DNA of 64,000 bases from Jutongia huaianensis (GCF_014384985.1 NZ_JACRSX010000002.1:124001-188000); one strand, 5' to 3'; positions 9,071 to 18,272 are shown, counted from the stretch's first letter. Numbers and translations: made by a program. Notes: generated by a model from the sequence alone, not told the origin.

Positions 9071-12000
9071 ATGGGGATGATTAATACTGTAGCAATCCTG
9101 GGCTTTCTGGCTATGCTTGCTATGTACTTCCCGATCAGCAGTTTTCTGAGGAACAGAAAAGTGGTCGTGGAACAGAGCGGGGCGTCGATTCGTTCCAAAA
9201 ACAGAAAAAATGCAGGGAAAAGCAGGACAAAAAACAAGACAGAGGTTGTAAAACTTGCCAATCCACAGGATCGTTCCATTGGTCTGACGATATTTGTGGC
9301 AGTAATGGTAGTTGCATTTTTGCTTCGTGTCATCATTGGCGGAGTGTATCATGGCCATGAACAGGATATGAGCTGCTTTATTGCATGGGCAGACATGGTT
9401 TACAATGATGGTTTTCATAAATTTTATGAGACAATGACCGAGGGATATCCACCTGGATATATTTATATTTTATATGTGATTGGATGGCTCCGTCACTTGT
9501 TCAGTATTCCGTGGGATTCCGCTATAAGCGATATTCTTACAAAGATGCCGTCCATTCTGACAGATATGGGAATGGGATACCTTATTTATAAGGTTGCATC
9601 TGAAAAGTTCCGTGAAACGGGAGCAGCACTTCTGGCAGCAGTATACCTGTTCTGCCCGGCAATCTTGTTAGATAGTGTGGTCTGGGGGCAGACGGATAGT
9701 ATTTACGTTGTATTTATCGCATGGATGTTTTATCTGATCGCAAAGAAAAAGCTGATTCCATCTTACTTTTTATTTGCATTGGCCATTTTGTTGAAACCCC
9801 AGGCAATGATGTTTGCACCGGTGCTGATTTATGGAATTATTGATCATGTCTTTTTGCAGGATTTTAACTGGAAGAAGTTTGGAATCAATCTGGGAATGGG
9901 CTTAACAGCAATTCTCTGTATGGTGATCTCTGTGCTGCCTTATGGTCTGCAGAAGGTAATCTCATTATATACCAATACAGTGGGATCTTTTGAGTATGCA
10001 TCGGTTAATGCCTACAATTTCTGGACTCTTTGTGGCAAAAACTGGATCAGCCAGGGGGAAGCAAAGCTTGGGCTTACCTATCAGACATGGGGTACGATTT
10101 TCATTCTGCTGATCATCATTGCGACGGTGTTTATCAGCTTCCGTTGTAAAAAGACAGAAGCAAAGTACAGCTATATCGGCGCTGTTCTGATCATTGGAAT
10201 TTTTATGTTTTCTGTACGTATGCACGAGAGATATATGTATCCGGCAATGGCGTTTTTACTTCTGGCATATGTAATGAAGCCGAGAAGAGATGTATTTATC
10301 TTATATTGTCTGTCGGCAATGCATTTCTTTTACAATGTGGCGCATGTGCTGTTTAAGTATGATGCGGCAAATTATGACTGGCATAGTCCGATCCTGTTCT
10401 CCATTTCTCTGTTGGGAATGGTTGTATTTGGCTTTATGGTATATACTACTGTTCGCCATTATTGGAAATATGAAACAGAGGAGCAGGAAAAGGAGATCAT
10501 CACCAGAGAAACTACGTTCAAGAAAGTCTCCGTTGAAAAGGCTGAGAAGAAGCCGGTGATCCGCCCTTCTTCCAAGCTGGCAAAGATGACCAAAAAAGAC
10601 TATATCGCGATGGGGATCATTACGCTGGTTTATGCGGTGATCGCATTTGTGCATCTGGGCAGTCTCAAGGCTCCGGAAACAGAATATTCTGTAGTGACAA
10701 ATGGAGCCGTTGTAGCGGATCTGGGTCAGGATATCAGTCTTGGAAAGATGGCAGAGTACCTCGGTTATCAGAATAATCCCAAATATCTCGTGGATTATTC
10801 GTCAGATGGCACAAACTGGAATACTTTGTACGGGGCAGATAATCCATGGGATGCCGGCTCTGTATTTTGCTGGAATTACACGGATTTAAATGTTACGGCC
10901 CGCTATATCAGAATATCACCGGCAGCGGATACAGTGAACGACAGTATGATGGAGCTTGTATTTACAGATACGGAAGGAAATGTAGTAACACCGGTAAATG
11001 CAGCAGATTATCATAATCTGTTTGATGAGCAGGATATGTATGCTTCGCGGGCAACAAATCTGAACGGTACATATTTTGACGAGATCTATCACGGCAGGAC
11101 AGCTTATGAGATGATCCATAAATTATACTGCTATGAAAATACACATCCGCCATTAGGTAAAGAGCTGATCGCAGTAGGTGTATTGATCTTTGGTATGTGT
11201 CCGTTTGGCTGGAGATTTATGGGTACCCTTTTTGGTGTGCTGATGGTACCGATCATTTACAATTTCTCCAAGAAGTTTTTCAAGGAAACCTGGATCAGTA
11301 TTGTGACGACGATTCTGTTTGCGTTTGACTTTATGCACTTTGTTCAGACGAGAATCTCCACGATTGACGTGTATGTTACCCTGTTTATTATGCTTTCCTA
11401 TTTCTTTATGTATTGTTATACAAGGATAAGCTTTTTTGATACAAAACTGTCGAAGACATTGATTCCACTGGGACTGTGTGGATTTTCCATGGGACTCAGC
11501 TGGGCATCAAAATGGACAGGTATTTATTCGGCGATCGGTCTTGCCATCATTTTCTTCGCACAGATGATCCGGCGTTTTCGGGAATATATTTATGCGGCAA
11601 AGAATCCGGGGGGGAAGACCGGGGAGATTTCACATCAGTACATTGTGAAGAATTTCCACAAAAAGTTAATCATTACGTTACTGTGGTGCTGTGTGTTCTT
11701 TATTGTGGTTCCGGCAGTCATTTATGTTCTGTCATATATTCCGTTTAACGATGGTACGGACAGGGGCCTGATCCAGAAAGTGATCGAAGCACAGAAGACC
11801 ATGTACAATTATCACAGCAATTTGGATGCCACACATCCATATGGTTCCAAATGGTATCAGTGGCCGATCATGTACCGCCCGATCTGGTATTATTCCGGAG
11901 TGGTATCGGATACGGTTCGAGAGGGAATCAGCGCATTTGGAAATCCGCTGGTATGGTGGGCCGGTATTCCTGCTTTTGCCTTTATGCTTTACAGAATGTT

Positions 12001-12322
12001 TGTGAAAAAGGATCGTAAAGCGGCATTCTTAAGTGTGGGATATCTTTCTCAGTATGCACCTTGGTTTAAGGTTACACGAGTGGTATTTATCTATCACTAT
12101 TTCCCAAGTGTGCCATTTGTTACGGTAATGGTTGGTTATAGCATGTATCTGATCGTAAAGAAGTATCCGAAAGTACGGAAGCTGGCATATGTCTATACCG
12201 CTCTTGCAGTTGGACTGTTTATTATGTTCTATCCGGTGTTAAGTGGTACGCCGACGACGATACATTATGTGACCACATATTTGAAGTGGTTTGAAAACTG
12301 GGTATTATTACAGACCTGGTAA
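9071..12322 (+). CDS. large membrane GT-C glycosyltransferase, two catalytic-type modules around a discoidin-like domain
   Basis: A 1083-residue polytopic membrane protein. Residues about 70-470 look like a lipid-linked-sugar mannosyltransferase (GT87/GPI-mannosyltransferase type) with the acidic loop motif HEQD near 97. Residues about 540-660 form a soluble beta-rich segment like an F5/8 type C (discoidin) domain (LVDYSSDGTNW through ARYIRISPA). Residues about 665-1083 resemble the PMT/ArnT family, with DEIYHG followed by THPPLGKE, the usual loop for a phospholipid-linked sugar donor. Family knowledge suggests transfer of sugars from polyprenyl carriers outside the membrane to proteins or wall polymers. 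Acceptor and sugar cannot be deduced. The start has an AAGGAG 9 bp upstream. Two GT-C modules in one chain is unusual but known in clostridia. Confidence 0.8.
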   Translation: MGMINTVAILGFLAMLAMYFPISSFLRNRKVVVEQSGASIRSKNRKNAGKSRTKNKTEVVKLANPQDRSIGLTIFVAVMVVAFLLRVIIGGVYHGHEQDMSCFIAWADMVYNDGFHKFYETMTEGYPPGYIYILYVIGWLRHLFSIPWDSAISDILTKMPSILTDMGMGYLIYKVASEKFRETGAALLAAVYLFCPAILLDSVVWGQTDSIYVVFIAWMFYLIAKKKLIPSYFLFALAILLKPQAMMFAPVLIYGIIDHVFLQDFNWKKFGINLGMGLTAILCMVISVLPYGLQKVISLYTNTVGSFEYASVNAYNFWTLCGKNWISQGEAKLGLTYQTWGTIFILLIIIATVFISFRCKKTEAKYSYIGAVLIIGIFMFSVRMHERYMYPAMAFLLLAYVMKPRRDVFILYCLSAMHFFYNVAHVLFKYDAANYDWHSPILFSISLLGMVVFGFMVYTTVRHYWKYETEEQEKEIITRETTFKKVSVEKAEKKPVIRPSSKLAKMTKKDYIAMGIITLVYAVIAFVHLGSLKAPETEYSVVTNGAVVADLGQDISLGKMAEYLGYQNNPKYLVDYSSDGTNWNTLYGADNPWDAGSVFCWNYTDLNVTARYIRISPAADTVNDSMMELVFTDTEGNVVTPVNAADYHNLFDEQDMYASRATNLNGTYFDEIYHGRTAYEMIHKLYCYENTHPPLGKELIAVGVLIFGMCPFGWRFMGTLFGVLMVPIIYNFSKKFFKETWISIVTTILFAFDFMHFVQTRISTIDVYVTLFIMLSYFFMYCYTRISFFDTKLSKTLIPLGLCGFSMGLSWASKWTGIYSAIGLAIIFFAQMIRRFREYIYAAKNPGGKTGEISHQYIVKNFHKKLIITLLWCCVFFIVVPAVIYVLSYIPFNDGTDRGLIQKVIEAQKTMYNYHSNLDATHPYGSKWYQWPIMYRPIWYYSGVVSDTVREGISAFGNPLVWWAGIPAFAFMLYRMFVKKDRKAAFLSVGYLSQYAPWFKVTRVVFIYHYFPSVPFVTVMVGYSMYLIVKKYPKVRKLAYVYTALAVGLFIMFYPVLSGTPTTIHYVTTYLKWFENWVLLQTW

Positions 12323-12332
12323 AATAAATAAG

Positions 12333-12356
12333 AGATCCGCAGAAATCTGCGGATCT
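12333..12356 (+). terminator. hairpin after the glycosyltransferase gene
   Basis: A perfect 10-bp stem (AGATCCGCAG/CTGCGGATCT) with a 4-base loop, 10 bp after the stop codon. No U tract follows, so termination may be partial or it may only stabilise the mRNA end. Confidence 0.5.
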
Positions 12357-12391
12357 TGCCATCGTTTCCGGTGGTAGAATGGAGTTTAAGT

Positions 12392-13831
12392 ATGAGTACA
12401 AGGATACGTGAAAGCGTAAAAAAAATATCGCACGGTACAGATCTGGAGAAGGCATTGCCGGAATATCTGGAGCAGGCGATGGATATTCATGACAGCCACG
12501 CAAGACTGAAATTTATGATGGAATATTATGTATTTTATGAAATGATTTCAGAGGGGATCAATCCATATATTGACTCTGCAAAGGATATTGCAGATGCGCT
12601 GCATCAGGCGGTACGTGTGCTGATGGATCCGGACGGTTTTGATGAGACGGAGCGCAAAAAGCAGGGAGAAGTGCTGGTAGATCTCCGTGGACAGGTTACT
12701 GACCGGATGCAGGTGTTGACGGCATATGTGGATCGGTTTGTTATTTACGAATACATTTTAAACCGTCTGCAGTATCGTTTTGAGGATCAGGAGGTTATTG
12801 CAGAGGACAGCGTCTTTGCCCGGGAGGTATTGAATTTTATTTTCTCGACAAAGGACAATATGGCGATTAACGATAATATTCGTATGGTCATTGGCCAGCT
12901 TCCGGTGCGTATGACGAGAAGTCATTATTTTGATCTGATCCGGGACAGTATCTCTGTTTATAAGGGATCGGACCGTAGTGCGTTAGATGGACATCTTTAT
13001 ATGTTCCGAACCAATGCTATGTTGTATCATACAGAGGATATGGAGAAATATTTTACAGAGTTTGTCCCTGTTATGAAGGAGTTTGATGAGCTGGATTACG
13101 AAAAGATGACAGGGGAGATGTATCAGATATATGCGGAAAAGCTTAGAGTTAATGCTTCAAAGCTGAATGATATATCCGATCTTTATATGCTGATCCAGAA
13201 ATTAATTAACGGAGCCTATTCCATGTATTTAACCAATGGTGGTGCAGAGGCAGCAGATAAGATTCCGGCGGCGCAGTTTGTGATCCGTGGAGTTAATGAT
13301 CTGTTTTTGCATCAGGAAAGTGATATCTGGGGTGAGGAACCGGTTCCGGAGACAGAGGAAGAAAAGCTGTATCAGCTGGGAGAGCATTTTCCGGAGATCG
13401 AAGGAATGCAGGAGCGTATTTATGAATCCATGAATACAGCAGATGCGGTTCTTGAAGAAACTATGAAAACCCGGAGGGAAATCATCGCGCAGCTTGGACT
13501 GGAGGATTCTTTCCAGGCGTTACAGCAGTTAGTTCAGCTTTCCTCCGGAAGCGACTTTGTGGAGCTGGAATGGAAGGATGAGGAAGAAAAGGTGACGCCG
13601 GAGGATGCGGAGAAAGCAGCAGAGGAACTGGTTTCGGAACTTAAACAGGCATTTAAGGGACAGTCTCGTCTGGTACGCCGGGCAATTATGGCAAACACTC
13701 TGGAAAAGATCCCGGTTTTTTTCTCTACGCCTCAGGAGGTGGCAGATTATATCAGTCAGTCGTTAAGCCTTTGTGATGATGAAGCAGAAAAATATGCATC
13801 AAAGCAGTTGATTCAGGAAATGATGGGATAG
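12392..13831 (+). CDS. conserved-looking protein of unknown function, mostly helical
   Basis: A 479-residue soluble, acidic protein that I do not recognise. It is predicted by eye to be nearly all alpha-helical with heptad-like stretches, has no signal peptide or membrane segment, and contains no cysteine-rich, nucleotide-binding or catalytic motif that I can identify. The start was set at ATG 12392 because GGAG lies about 7 bp upstream; upstream in-frame codons overlap the hairpin of the preceding gene. It is followed after 23 bp by a small unknown gene and then the DUF2953 and GerW genes, all on the same strand, so it may belong to a sporulation-linked operon. That link is positional only. 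Confidence 0.7.
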   Translation: MSTRIRESVKKISHGTDLEKALPEYLEQAMDIHDSHARLKFMMEYYVFYEMISEGINPYIDSAKDIADALHQAVRVLMDPDGFDETERKKQGEVLVDLRGQVTDRMQVLTAYVDRFVIYEYILNRLQYRFEDQEVIAEDSVFAREVLNFIFSTKDNMAINDNIRMVIGQLPVRMTRSHYFDLIRDSISVYKGSDRSALDGHLYMFRTNAMLYHTEDMEKYFTEFVPVMKEFDELDYEKMTGEMYQIYAEKLRVNASKLNDISDLYMLIQKLINGAYSMYLTNGGAEAADKIPAAQFVIRGVNDLFLHQESDIWGEEPVPETEEEKLYQLGEHFPEIEGMQERIYESMNTADAVLEETMKTRREIIAQLGLEDSFQALQQLVQLSSGSDFVELEWKDEEEKVTPEDAEKAAEELVSELKQAFKGQSRLVRRAIMANTLEKIPVFFSTPQEVADYISQSLSLCDDEAEKYASKQLIQEMMG

Positions 13832-13854
13832 ATTCTGCAGAAAGGGAGAGAAGT

Positions 13855-14184
13855 ATGCTGCATTGGAGTTCAAAAATGTATCTGGACGCAGACCTGGTGC
13901 CTCAAAAGAAACGATATCAGAAACTTCTCGAAAAAAAGAAACGAACCAGGTCATTATATTGTATTACATTGCCGGTGAATGGGAAAAATATGATGGAGAT
14001 ATATTCCTCCGGGGAGCTGTGGTTTCGCTGGTATCAGGAACGGGAGCTTACGGTGATCGGACTGGCGGGAAGCCGGGAAAAGGCACAGCGTCTGGCGGCT
14101 CAGATCTGCCTTGACACGGTCTGCAGAGAAGGTGATATCTCGCCCGGAATCGTTCGTGAATATTTTCAGGATGCCATAAAATAA
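13855..14184 (+). CDS. small protein of unknown function
   Basis: A 109-residue basic protein without recognisable domain. The N-terminal third is lysine/arginine-rich (KKRYQKLLEKKKRT) and the remainder looks like a mixed alpha/beta fold (LYCITLPVNGKNMMEIYSSGELWF). It starts behind a good ribosome site (AAAGGGAGAG) and sits between the 479-residue unknown and the DUF2953 gene with short gaps, indicating one operon. No signal peptide is visible. Function unknown. Confidence 0.65.
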   Translation: MLHWSSKMYLDADLVPQKKRYQKLLEKKKRTRSLYCITLPVNGKNMMEIYSSGELWFRWYQERELTVIGLAGSREKAQRLAAQICLDTVCREGDISPGIVREYFQDAIK

Positions 14185-14213
14185 ATGGTCTGATGCCGGG
14201 AGGAGGTGCGGAA

Positions 14214-15053
14214 ATGATCCTATTGACAATACTGAAGTGGCTGGGAATTGCACTGTTATGCGTTCTTGCCCTGCTGTTGGTGTTGTGTATGTGTATATTA
14301 TTCGTACCGGTACGGTATCACATATCTGTAACCTGTATGGACCGGTGGAGTGCTCATGGTGTGGTGAGCTGGATGTTTCATATCCTGCATCTGTCCTTTG
14401 ATACAGATGGAAAGAAGGGAACAAGGCTCAGGATCTTTGGATTTCCGGTGTCTGCCAGAGAAAATGCAGGGAGCAGAAAAAGAAAACGCAAGAAAAAGGC
14501 ATCCGGGGTGCCGGCAGGATCCCGTGAACCATCTCAAAAGGAGCCGGAAAAGGACTTTGGAAAACCGGAAGTGTCATTGACGGAAGTTAAGCAGATGCAC
14601 AAGGAGCCGGAGTCTATGGAAAATGAAACCATGGAACCATCCGGAAAGAAAAAAAGGTCCCGTTTTATTGCGTTGAGAAACAGAGTGAAAAAATTCTTCT
14701 TGTCAATCAAAGGGATATTCGATAAAATAAAGGCAGTTGACAGAGAAGGTCTGCAGCTGATCCGGCTTTTATTGGTAAATGGGGGAAAGCTGTTAAAGCA
14801 TATCTTTCCCAAAAAGGTTCGTGGCTGGATTCATTTTGGAACTTCAGATCCGGCACAGACCGGAGAAATTCTGGGTGCTGTAAGTATATTATTTGCAATG
14901 TATGGACAGGGAGTCCGGGTGATACCTGATTTTGACCAGGCTGTTTTTGAAGGAAAGGTTGAGCTGCGTGGTTCCCTCATGGGGATTATTTTATTGATCC
15001 TTGTGATACGGGTACATCCAATCCGGCTCGTGAGTTATCTGGACGGAAAGTAG
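14214..15053 (+). CDS. DUF2953 domain protein (YtfI-like)
   Basis: A 279-residue membrane-anchored protein with an N-terminal hydrophobic segment (residues 2-28), a lysine-rich middle (about 85-150) and a C-terminal DUF2953-type region ending in another hydrophobic stretch (GSLMGIILLILVIRVHPIR). In Bacillus subtilis the DUF2953 gene ytfI lies next to ytfJ (gerW), and the same pairing is seen here, which supports a role in sporulation or germination; its molecular function is not known. The start at ATG 14214 is supported by GGGAGGAGG just upstream; an earlier ATG at 14193 is less well placed. Confidence 0.75.
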   Translation: MILLTILKWLGIALLCVLALLLVLCMCILFVPVRYHISVTCMDRWSAHGVVSWMFHILHLSFDTDGKKGTRLRIFGFPVSARENAGSRKRKRKKKASGVPAGSREPSQKEPEKDFGKPEVSLTEVKQMHKEPESMENETMEPSGKKKRSRFIALRNRVKKFFLSIKGIFDKIKAVDREGLQLIRLLLVNGGKLLKHIFPKKVRGWIHFGTSDPAQTGEILGAVSILFAMYGQGVRVIPDFDQAVFEGKVELRGSLMGIILLILVIRVHPIRLVSYLDGK

Positions 15054-15100
15054 GCAGGATGCGCAGAGCATTGTAATACAAGGAAAGGTGTGGTGATAGC

Positions 15101-15469
15101 ATGGGTGACAATAATTTCAATACGGCAGTAGGTTCCCTTTTAAAAGGGATGGAAGGATTTCTTACGACGAAAACAGTGGTAGGAGATGCCGTTCGTTTTG
15201 ATGATGGAACGATCATTTTGCCGCTGGTAGATGTGAGCTTTGGTGTAGGAGCAGGCTCTTTTTCTGAAAATGGCAAGAAGAACAATGCCGGTGGAGGAAT
15301 GGGTGGAAAGATCCAGCCAAGTTCCATTCTGATCATTAAGGATGGTCAGACAAAGCTGGTGAATGTAAAGAATCAGGATGCCATCACAAAAGTGCTGGAT
15401 ATGGTGCCTGATTTTGTGGATAAATTCCGATCCGATCAGGGTTCTTCAAAAGAAAAAGAAAAAAATTAA
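15101..15469 (+). CDS. ytfJ: GerW family sporulation protein (YtfJ)
   Basis: A 122-residue protein matching the GerW/YtfJ family over its length: an N-terminal helix, the segment VGDAVRFDDGTIILPLVDVSFGVG, a glycine-rich loop (GGGMGGKIQP) and a final segment with IKDGQTKLVNV. In B. subtilis GerW is made in the forespore and is needed for normal germination with L-alanine. It follows the DUF2953 gene with 47 bp between, as in Bacillus. A good ribosome site (AAGGAAAGGTG) precedes it. This is one of the firmest indicators in the window that the organism forms spores. Confidence 0.9.
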   Translation: MGDNNFNTAVGSLLKGMEGFLTTKTVVGDAVRFDDGTIILPLVDVSFGVGAGSFSENGKKNNAGGGMGGKIQPSSILIIKDGQTKLVNVKNQDAITKVLDMVPDFVDKFRSDQGSSKEKEKN

Positions 15470-15477
15470 ATTTGTTC

Positions 15478-15506
15478 TTGCATTTTAGATTGTGATTTGG
15501 TAGAAT
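15478..15506 (+). promoter_or_regulatory. sigma-A promoter of rpmB
   Basis: TTGCAT and TAGAAT with a 17-bp spacer, about 90 bp before the rpmB start. Confidence 0.65.
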
Positions 15507-15593
15507 AAATTTGTTGTGGCAAAATTAGATAGTCATAATAGTTATTGATAAATGATGACCAGTAGGGTTAAATATGCTAAGGAGGTGCTTACG

Positions 15594-15779
15594 ATGGCAA
15601 AATGTGCAGTTTGTGGAAAGAGCGTTCACTTTGGTAACGCAGTAAGTCATTCCCACAGAAGAAGCAACAAGATGTGGAAGCCAAACATCAAGTCTGTTAA
15701 GGTCAAGGTGAATGGTGGCACAAAGAAGATGCCGGTATGTACAGGATGTTTACGTTCTGGAGCAGTAGAGCGTGCGTAG
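15594..15779 (+). CDS. rpmB: 50S ribosomal protein L28
   Basis: A 61-residue ribosomal protein with the L28 signature at its start (MAKCAVCGKSVHFGN), the conserved SHSHRRSNKMWKPN segment and a C-terminal CTGCLR; together four cysteines (CAVC and CTGC) suggest the zinc-binding form. It belongs to the large subunit. ATG 15594 follows AAGGAGGTG with ideal spacing; in-frame ATGs from 15552 have none. It is a single-gene unit with its own promoter and a strong terminator. Confidence 0.97.
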   Translation: MAKCAVCGKSVHFGNAVSHSHRRSNKMWKPNIKSVKVKVNGGTKKMPVCTGCLRSGAVERA

Positions 15780-15808
15780 GCGCTTTTCGGTATTATAGGT
15801 ATACAAAA

Positions 15809-15836
15809 GAAACCGTATCAACGGTTTCTTTTTTTT
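15809..15836 (+). terminator. Rho-independent terminator of rpmB
   Basis: AGAAACCGT/ACGGTTTCT stem with a 4-base loop, followed by an eight-T run. Confidence 0.9.
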
Positions 15837-15950
15837 ATATAAATAAAAAATAAAAAAAGTTCTTTCGGAAAGTTGTTTCGTAATGCGAGTTGTAGTACAA
15901 TTATGGCAAAATGCCGCAGTATGTTATCCGGAGTGAAAGGAGGTTTCGTA

Positions 15951-17606
15951 ATGGGTAATGCAATATATTCTCAGGCAGAGATCATTGCTATGGGCAGACA
16001 GTATTATCAGAAGCTTGTCAAGATATGTGGAGATATTGAACAGGAAGGCTACTGGAGACAGGCCGAGTCTGTGATGAAACAGTCGGTATATCAGATCCTG
16101 GATCTGTATGTGCAGTCTCTTATGGTAGGACTGGCTGTTCATATGGAGTCCGTCTCCGAGGCCCAGTGGGAATACATGCATAGTATTACGGATTCGGATC
16201 CTCTGGAACTGGTTTCCCAGCAAAATAAACTGACCGGTGAAACTATGAAATATGCGGAGAAATATGCGGAGATGCCGCCGGTGCTGATACAGATCTGTGG
16301 GGTATTTGATACAAAGGGAGATACAAAATATGCGGCTGTTTTTATGGACACACTGATCAATGTACTGCTTTGTATGATGGAGATGACTGACCGGGCAGAC
16401 CGGGGAGGACAGGCATATATCCGGGGATTTTTTCAGCAGACAGTCATGTTTGTATGTGCAGAATGCCCGGACAGCACATATGAGGAAAGCTATATATTAC
16501 ATAAATTAAATTCCAGGAAGATTTCTTCCGGAGTTTCATGGCTTATGGGAGAAAGATCACAGAAAGAACAGCCCGGAAAACATAAGAAGGCAAAGAGCAG
16601 GATTCAGGAACAGCAGAAAACAGCCCGGCAGGAGTTTGAAAAGGAAAAGCAGCGGATTGAAGAGGAGCAAAGGACAGCAGAAAAGGAATTCCAAAAGGAG
16701 AAGCAGAGACTGGAGGAAGAACAGCGGGCTGCCCAGCAGGAGTTCCAAAAGGTAAAAAAGCGTCTGCAGGAGAGAGAAAAAGCGGAGAAGGAAGCAAGGG
16801 AAAAAAAGATAGCGGCATTGCTGGAGGAGTTGAACCGCCTTGTGGGACTGGAGGCAGTCAAGGAGGAAATACATTCTCTGGTGAATCTGATCAAGGTCCG
16901 GGAAATGCGGGAGAAGATGGATCTTCCGATGATGGACATGTCCTACCATATGGTATTTACAGGGAATCCGGGTACCGGTAAGACTACGGTTGCCAGACTG
17001 GTAGCAAGGATTTACCGGGAGCTGGGGATCGTGTCGGGAGGACAGCTTGTGGAAACGGACCGGTCTAGACTGGTGGCGGGCTATGTGGGTCAGACGGCGA
17101 TCAATGTCCGGGAGGTCGTGGAACAGGCATTGGGAGGTGTACTCTTTATTGATGAGGCATATGCGCTGATCAGCCCGGATGCGTCGAATGATTACGGCTC
17201 TGAGGCGGTCGATACCCTTGTAAAGATGATGGAGGATCACAGAGATGATCTGGTGGTGATCGTTGCCGGCTATACAGAAGAAATGAAAAGCTTTTTGCGG
17301 AGCAATACCGGTCTGATCTCGCGATTCAATAAATTTATTTCTTTTGAGGATTATACACAGGCACAGCTGTTGGAGATTCTGAAGGTTATGGCCGGACAGG
17401 CCGGCATGACAGTGGAGGAGAATGCGTTGAAACGTATCGGACTTCGTCTGGCAGCGATGAATGAGCAGGAGCGGCAGGATTTTGGAAATGCCAGAGGAGT
17501 CCGGAATCTTTTTGAAAAAATGATCGTGAATCAGGCAAACCGGCTTGTCACTCTGGAGGAGCCAACAAGGGAGCAGTTAATGACTCTGACAGAGGCAGAT
17601 GTATGA
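15951..17606 (+). CDS. AAA ATPase of the CbxX/CfxQ (SpoVK-like) family with an N-terminal helical domain and coiled coil
   Basis: A 551-residue cytoplasmic protein. The N-terminal 200 residues are an unrecognised helical domain; about 205-285 is a long Glu/Lys/Gln-rich coiled coil with three near-repeats of the EFQKEKQRLEEEQR type; about 290-551 is a CbxX/CfxQ AAA module with Walker A GNPGTGKTT near 338, Walker B GVLFIDEA near 396, sensor VVIVAGYTEEM and an arginine-finger region GLISRF. Relatives include Rubisco activase CbxX and Bacillus SpoVK; here neither Rubisco genes nor partners are adjacent, so the target is unknown. ATG 15951 was chosen for the perfect AAAGGAGG upstream. The gene is flanked by rpmB and rsmD and looks monocistronic. 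Confidence 0.85.
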   Translation: MGNAIYSQAEIIAMGRQYYQKLVKICGDIEQEGYWRQAESVMKQSVYQILDLYVQSLMVGLAVHMESVSEAQWEYMHSITDSDPLELVSQQNKLTGETMKYAEKYAEMPPVLIQICGVFDTKGDTKYAAVFMDTLINVLLCMMEMTDRADRGGQAYIRGFFQQTVMFVCAECPDSTYEESYILHKLNSRKISSGVSWLMGERSQKEQPGKHKKAKSRIQEQQKTARQEFEKEKQRIEEEQRTAEKEFQKEKQRLEEEQRAAQQEFQKVKKRLQEREKAEKEAREKKIAALLEELNRLVGLEAVKEEIHSLVNLIKVREMREKMDLPMMDMSYHMVFTGNPGTGKTTVARLVARIYRELGIVSGGQLVETDRSRLVAGYVGQTAINVREVVEQALGGVLFIDEAYALISPDASNDYGSEAVDTLVKMMEDHRDDLVVIVAGYTEEMKSFLRSNTGLISRFNKFISFEDYTQAQLLEILKVMAGQAGMTVEENALKRIGLRLAAMNEQERQDFGNARGVRNLFEKMIVNQANRLVTLEEPTREQLMTLTEADV

Positions 17607-17635
17607 TTGACCACCCTAATGGAATGTGGTACAAT
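17607..17635 (+). promoter_or_regulatory. sigma-A promoter of the rsmD-coaD operon
   Basis: TTGACC and TACAAT with a 17-bp spacer; the -35 box begins right at the stop of the AAA ATPase gene. Confidence 0.65.
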
Positions 17636-17691
17636 AGATAGTATCTTGTGTTGTGTGAATGCACGAAATTCAAAGGAAATGAGGGAATGCA

Positions 17692-18270
17692 ATGAGAGTG
17701 ATTGCAGGAACGGCGAGACGTTTGAAATTGGAAACTCCGGCAGGACGTCATACCAGACCGACCTCGGATAAGATTAAAGAGACATTATTTAATATTATAC
17801 AGCAGGATCTGTATGATGCCCGTTTTTTAGATCTGTTCAGCGGCAGTGGCGGTATTGCGATTGAGGCATTGAGCAGGGGAGCGGCAGAGGCAGTATTGGT
17901 GGATAATGACAGAGAGGCACTTCGTTGTATCCGGACCAATCTGGCGCATACACATTTTGAGGAGCAGGCCAGAGTTATGGGGATGGACGTGCTTCAGGCG
18001 CTGCGGAGACTGGACCAGCAGAGGAAAGCCTTTGACATTATATTTATGGATCCTCCTTACAGTATGGGACTGGAGAGAAGGATTCTTCCATATCTGACAG
18101 AGTCGTCTCTGGTTCATGATGATACCAGGATCATTGTGGAGGCATCCATGGAGGATGATCCGATCGTTATGCCACCGGCCTGTGGATGGTATGTGGAGAG
18201 GATCAAAGAATATAAAAATAATTGTCATATATTTATTTGTAAGGAACCGGCAGCAGGAGAGGTAGAATAG
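17692..18270 (+). CDS. rsmD: 16S rRNA (guanine(966)-N(2))-methyltransferase
   Basis: Methylates guanine 966 of 16S rRNA using S-adenosylmethionine. The 192-residue length is normal. Seen: the family opening MRVIAGTARRLKL, the SAM-binding loop FLDLFSGSGGIAIEAL near residue 45, and the catalytic DPPY motif at 120-123. It stands 2 bp before coaD, the standard Firmicutes pairing of these two genes. A purine-rich ribosome site (AAAGGAAATGAGGG) lies just ahead of the ATG. Confidence 0.95.
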   Translation: MRVIAGTARRLKLETPAGRHTRPTSDKIKETLFNIIQQDLYDARFLDLFSGSGGIAIEALSRGAAEAVLVDNDREALRCIRTNLAHTHFEEQARVMGMDVLQALRRLDQQRKAFDIIFMDPPYSMGLERRILPYLTESSLVHDDTRIIVEASMEDDPIVMPPACGWYVERIKEYKNNCHIFICKEPAAGEVE

Positions 18271-18272
18271 AT

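Noticed and set aside
16557..17240. 227-residue open frame antisense to the AAA ATPase
   Set aside because: Its leucine/phenylalanine-rich repeats are the mirror of the Glu/Lys/Gln coiled-coil codons of the real gene.
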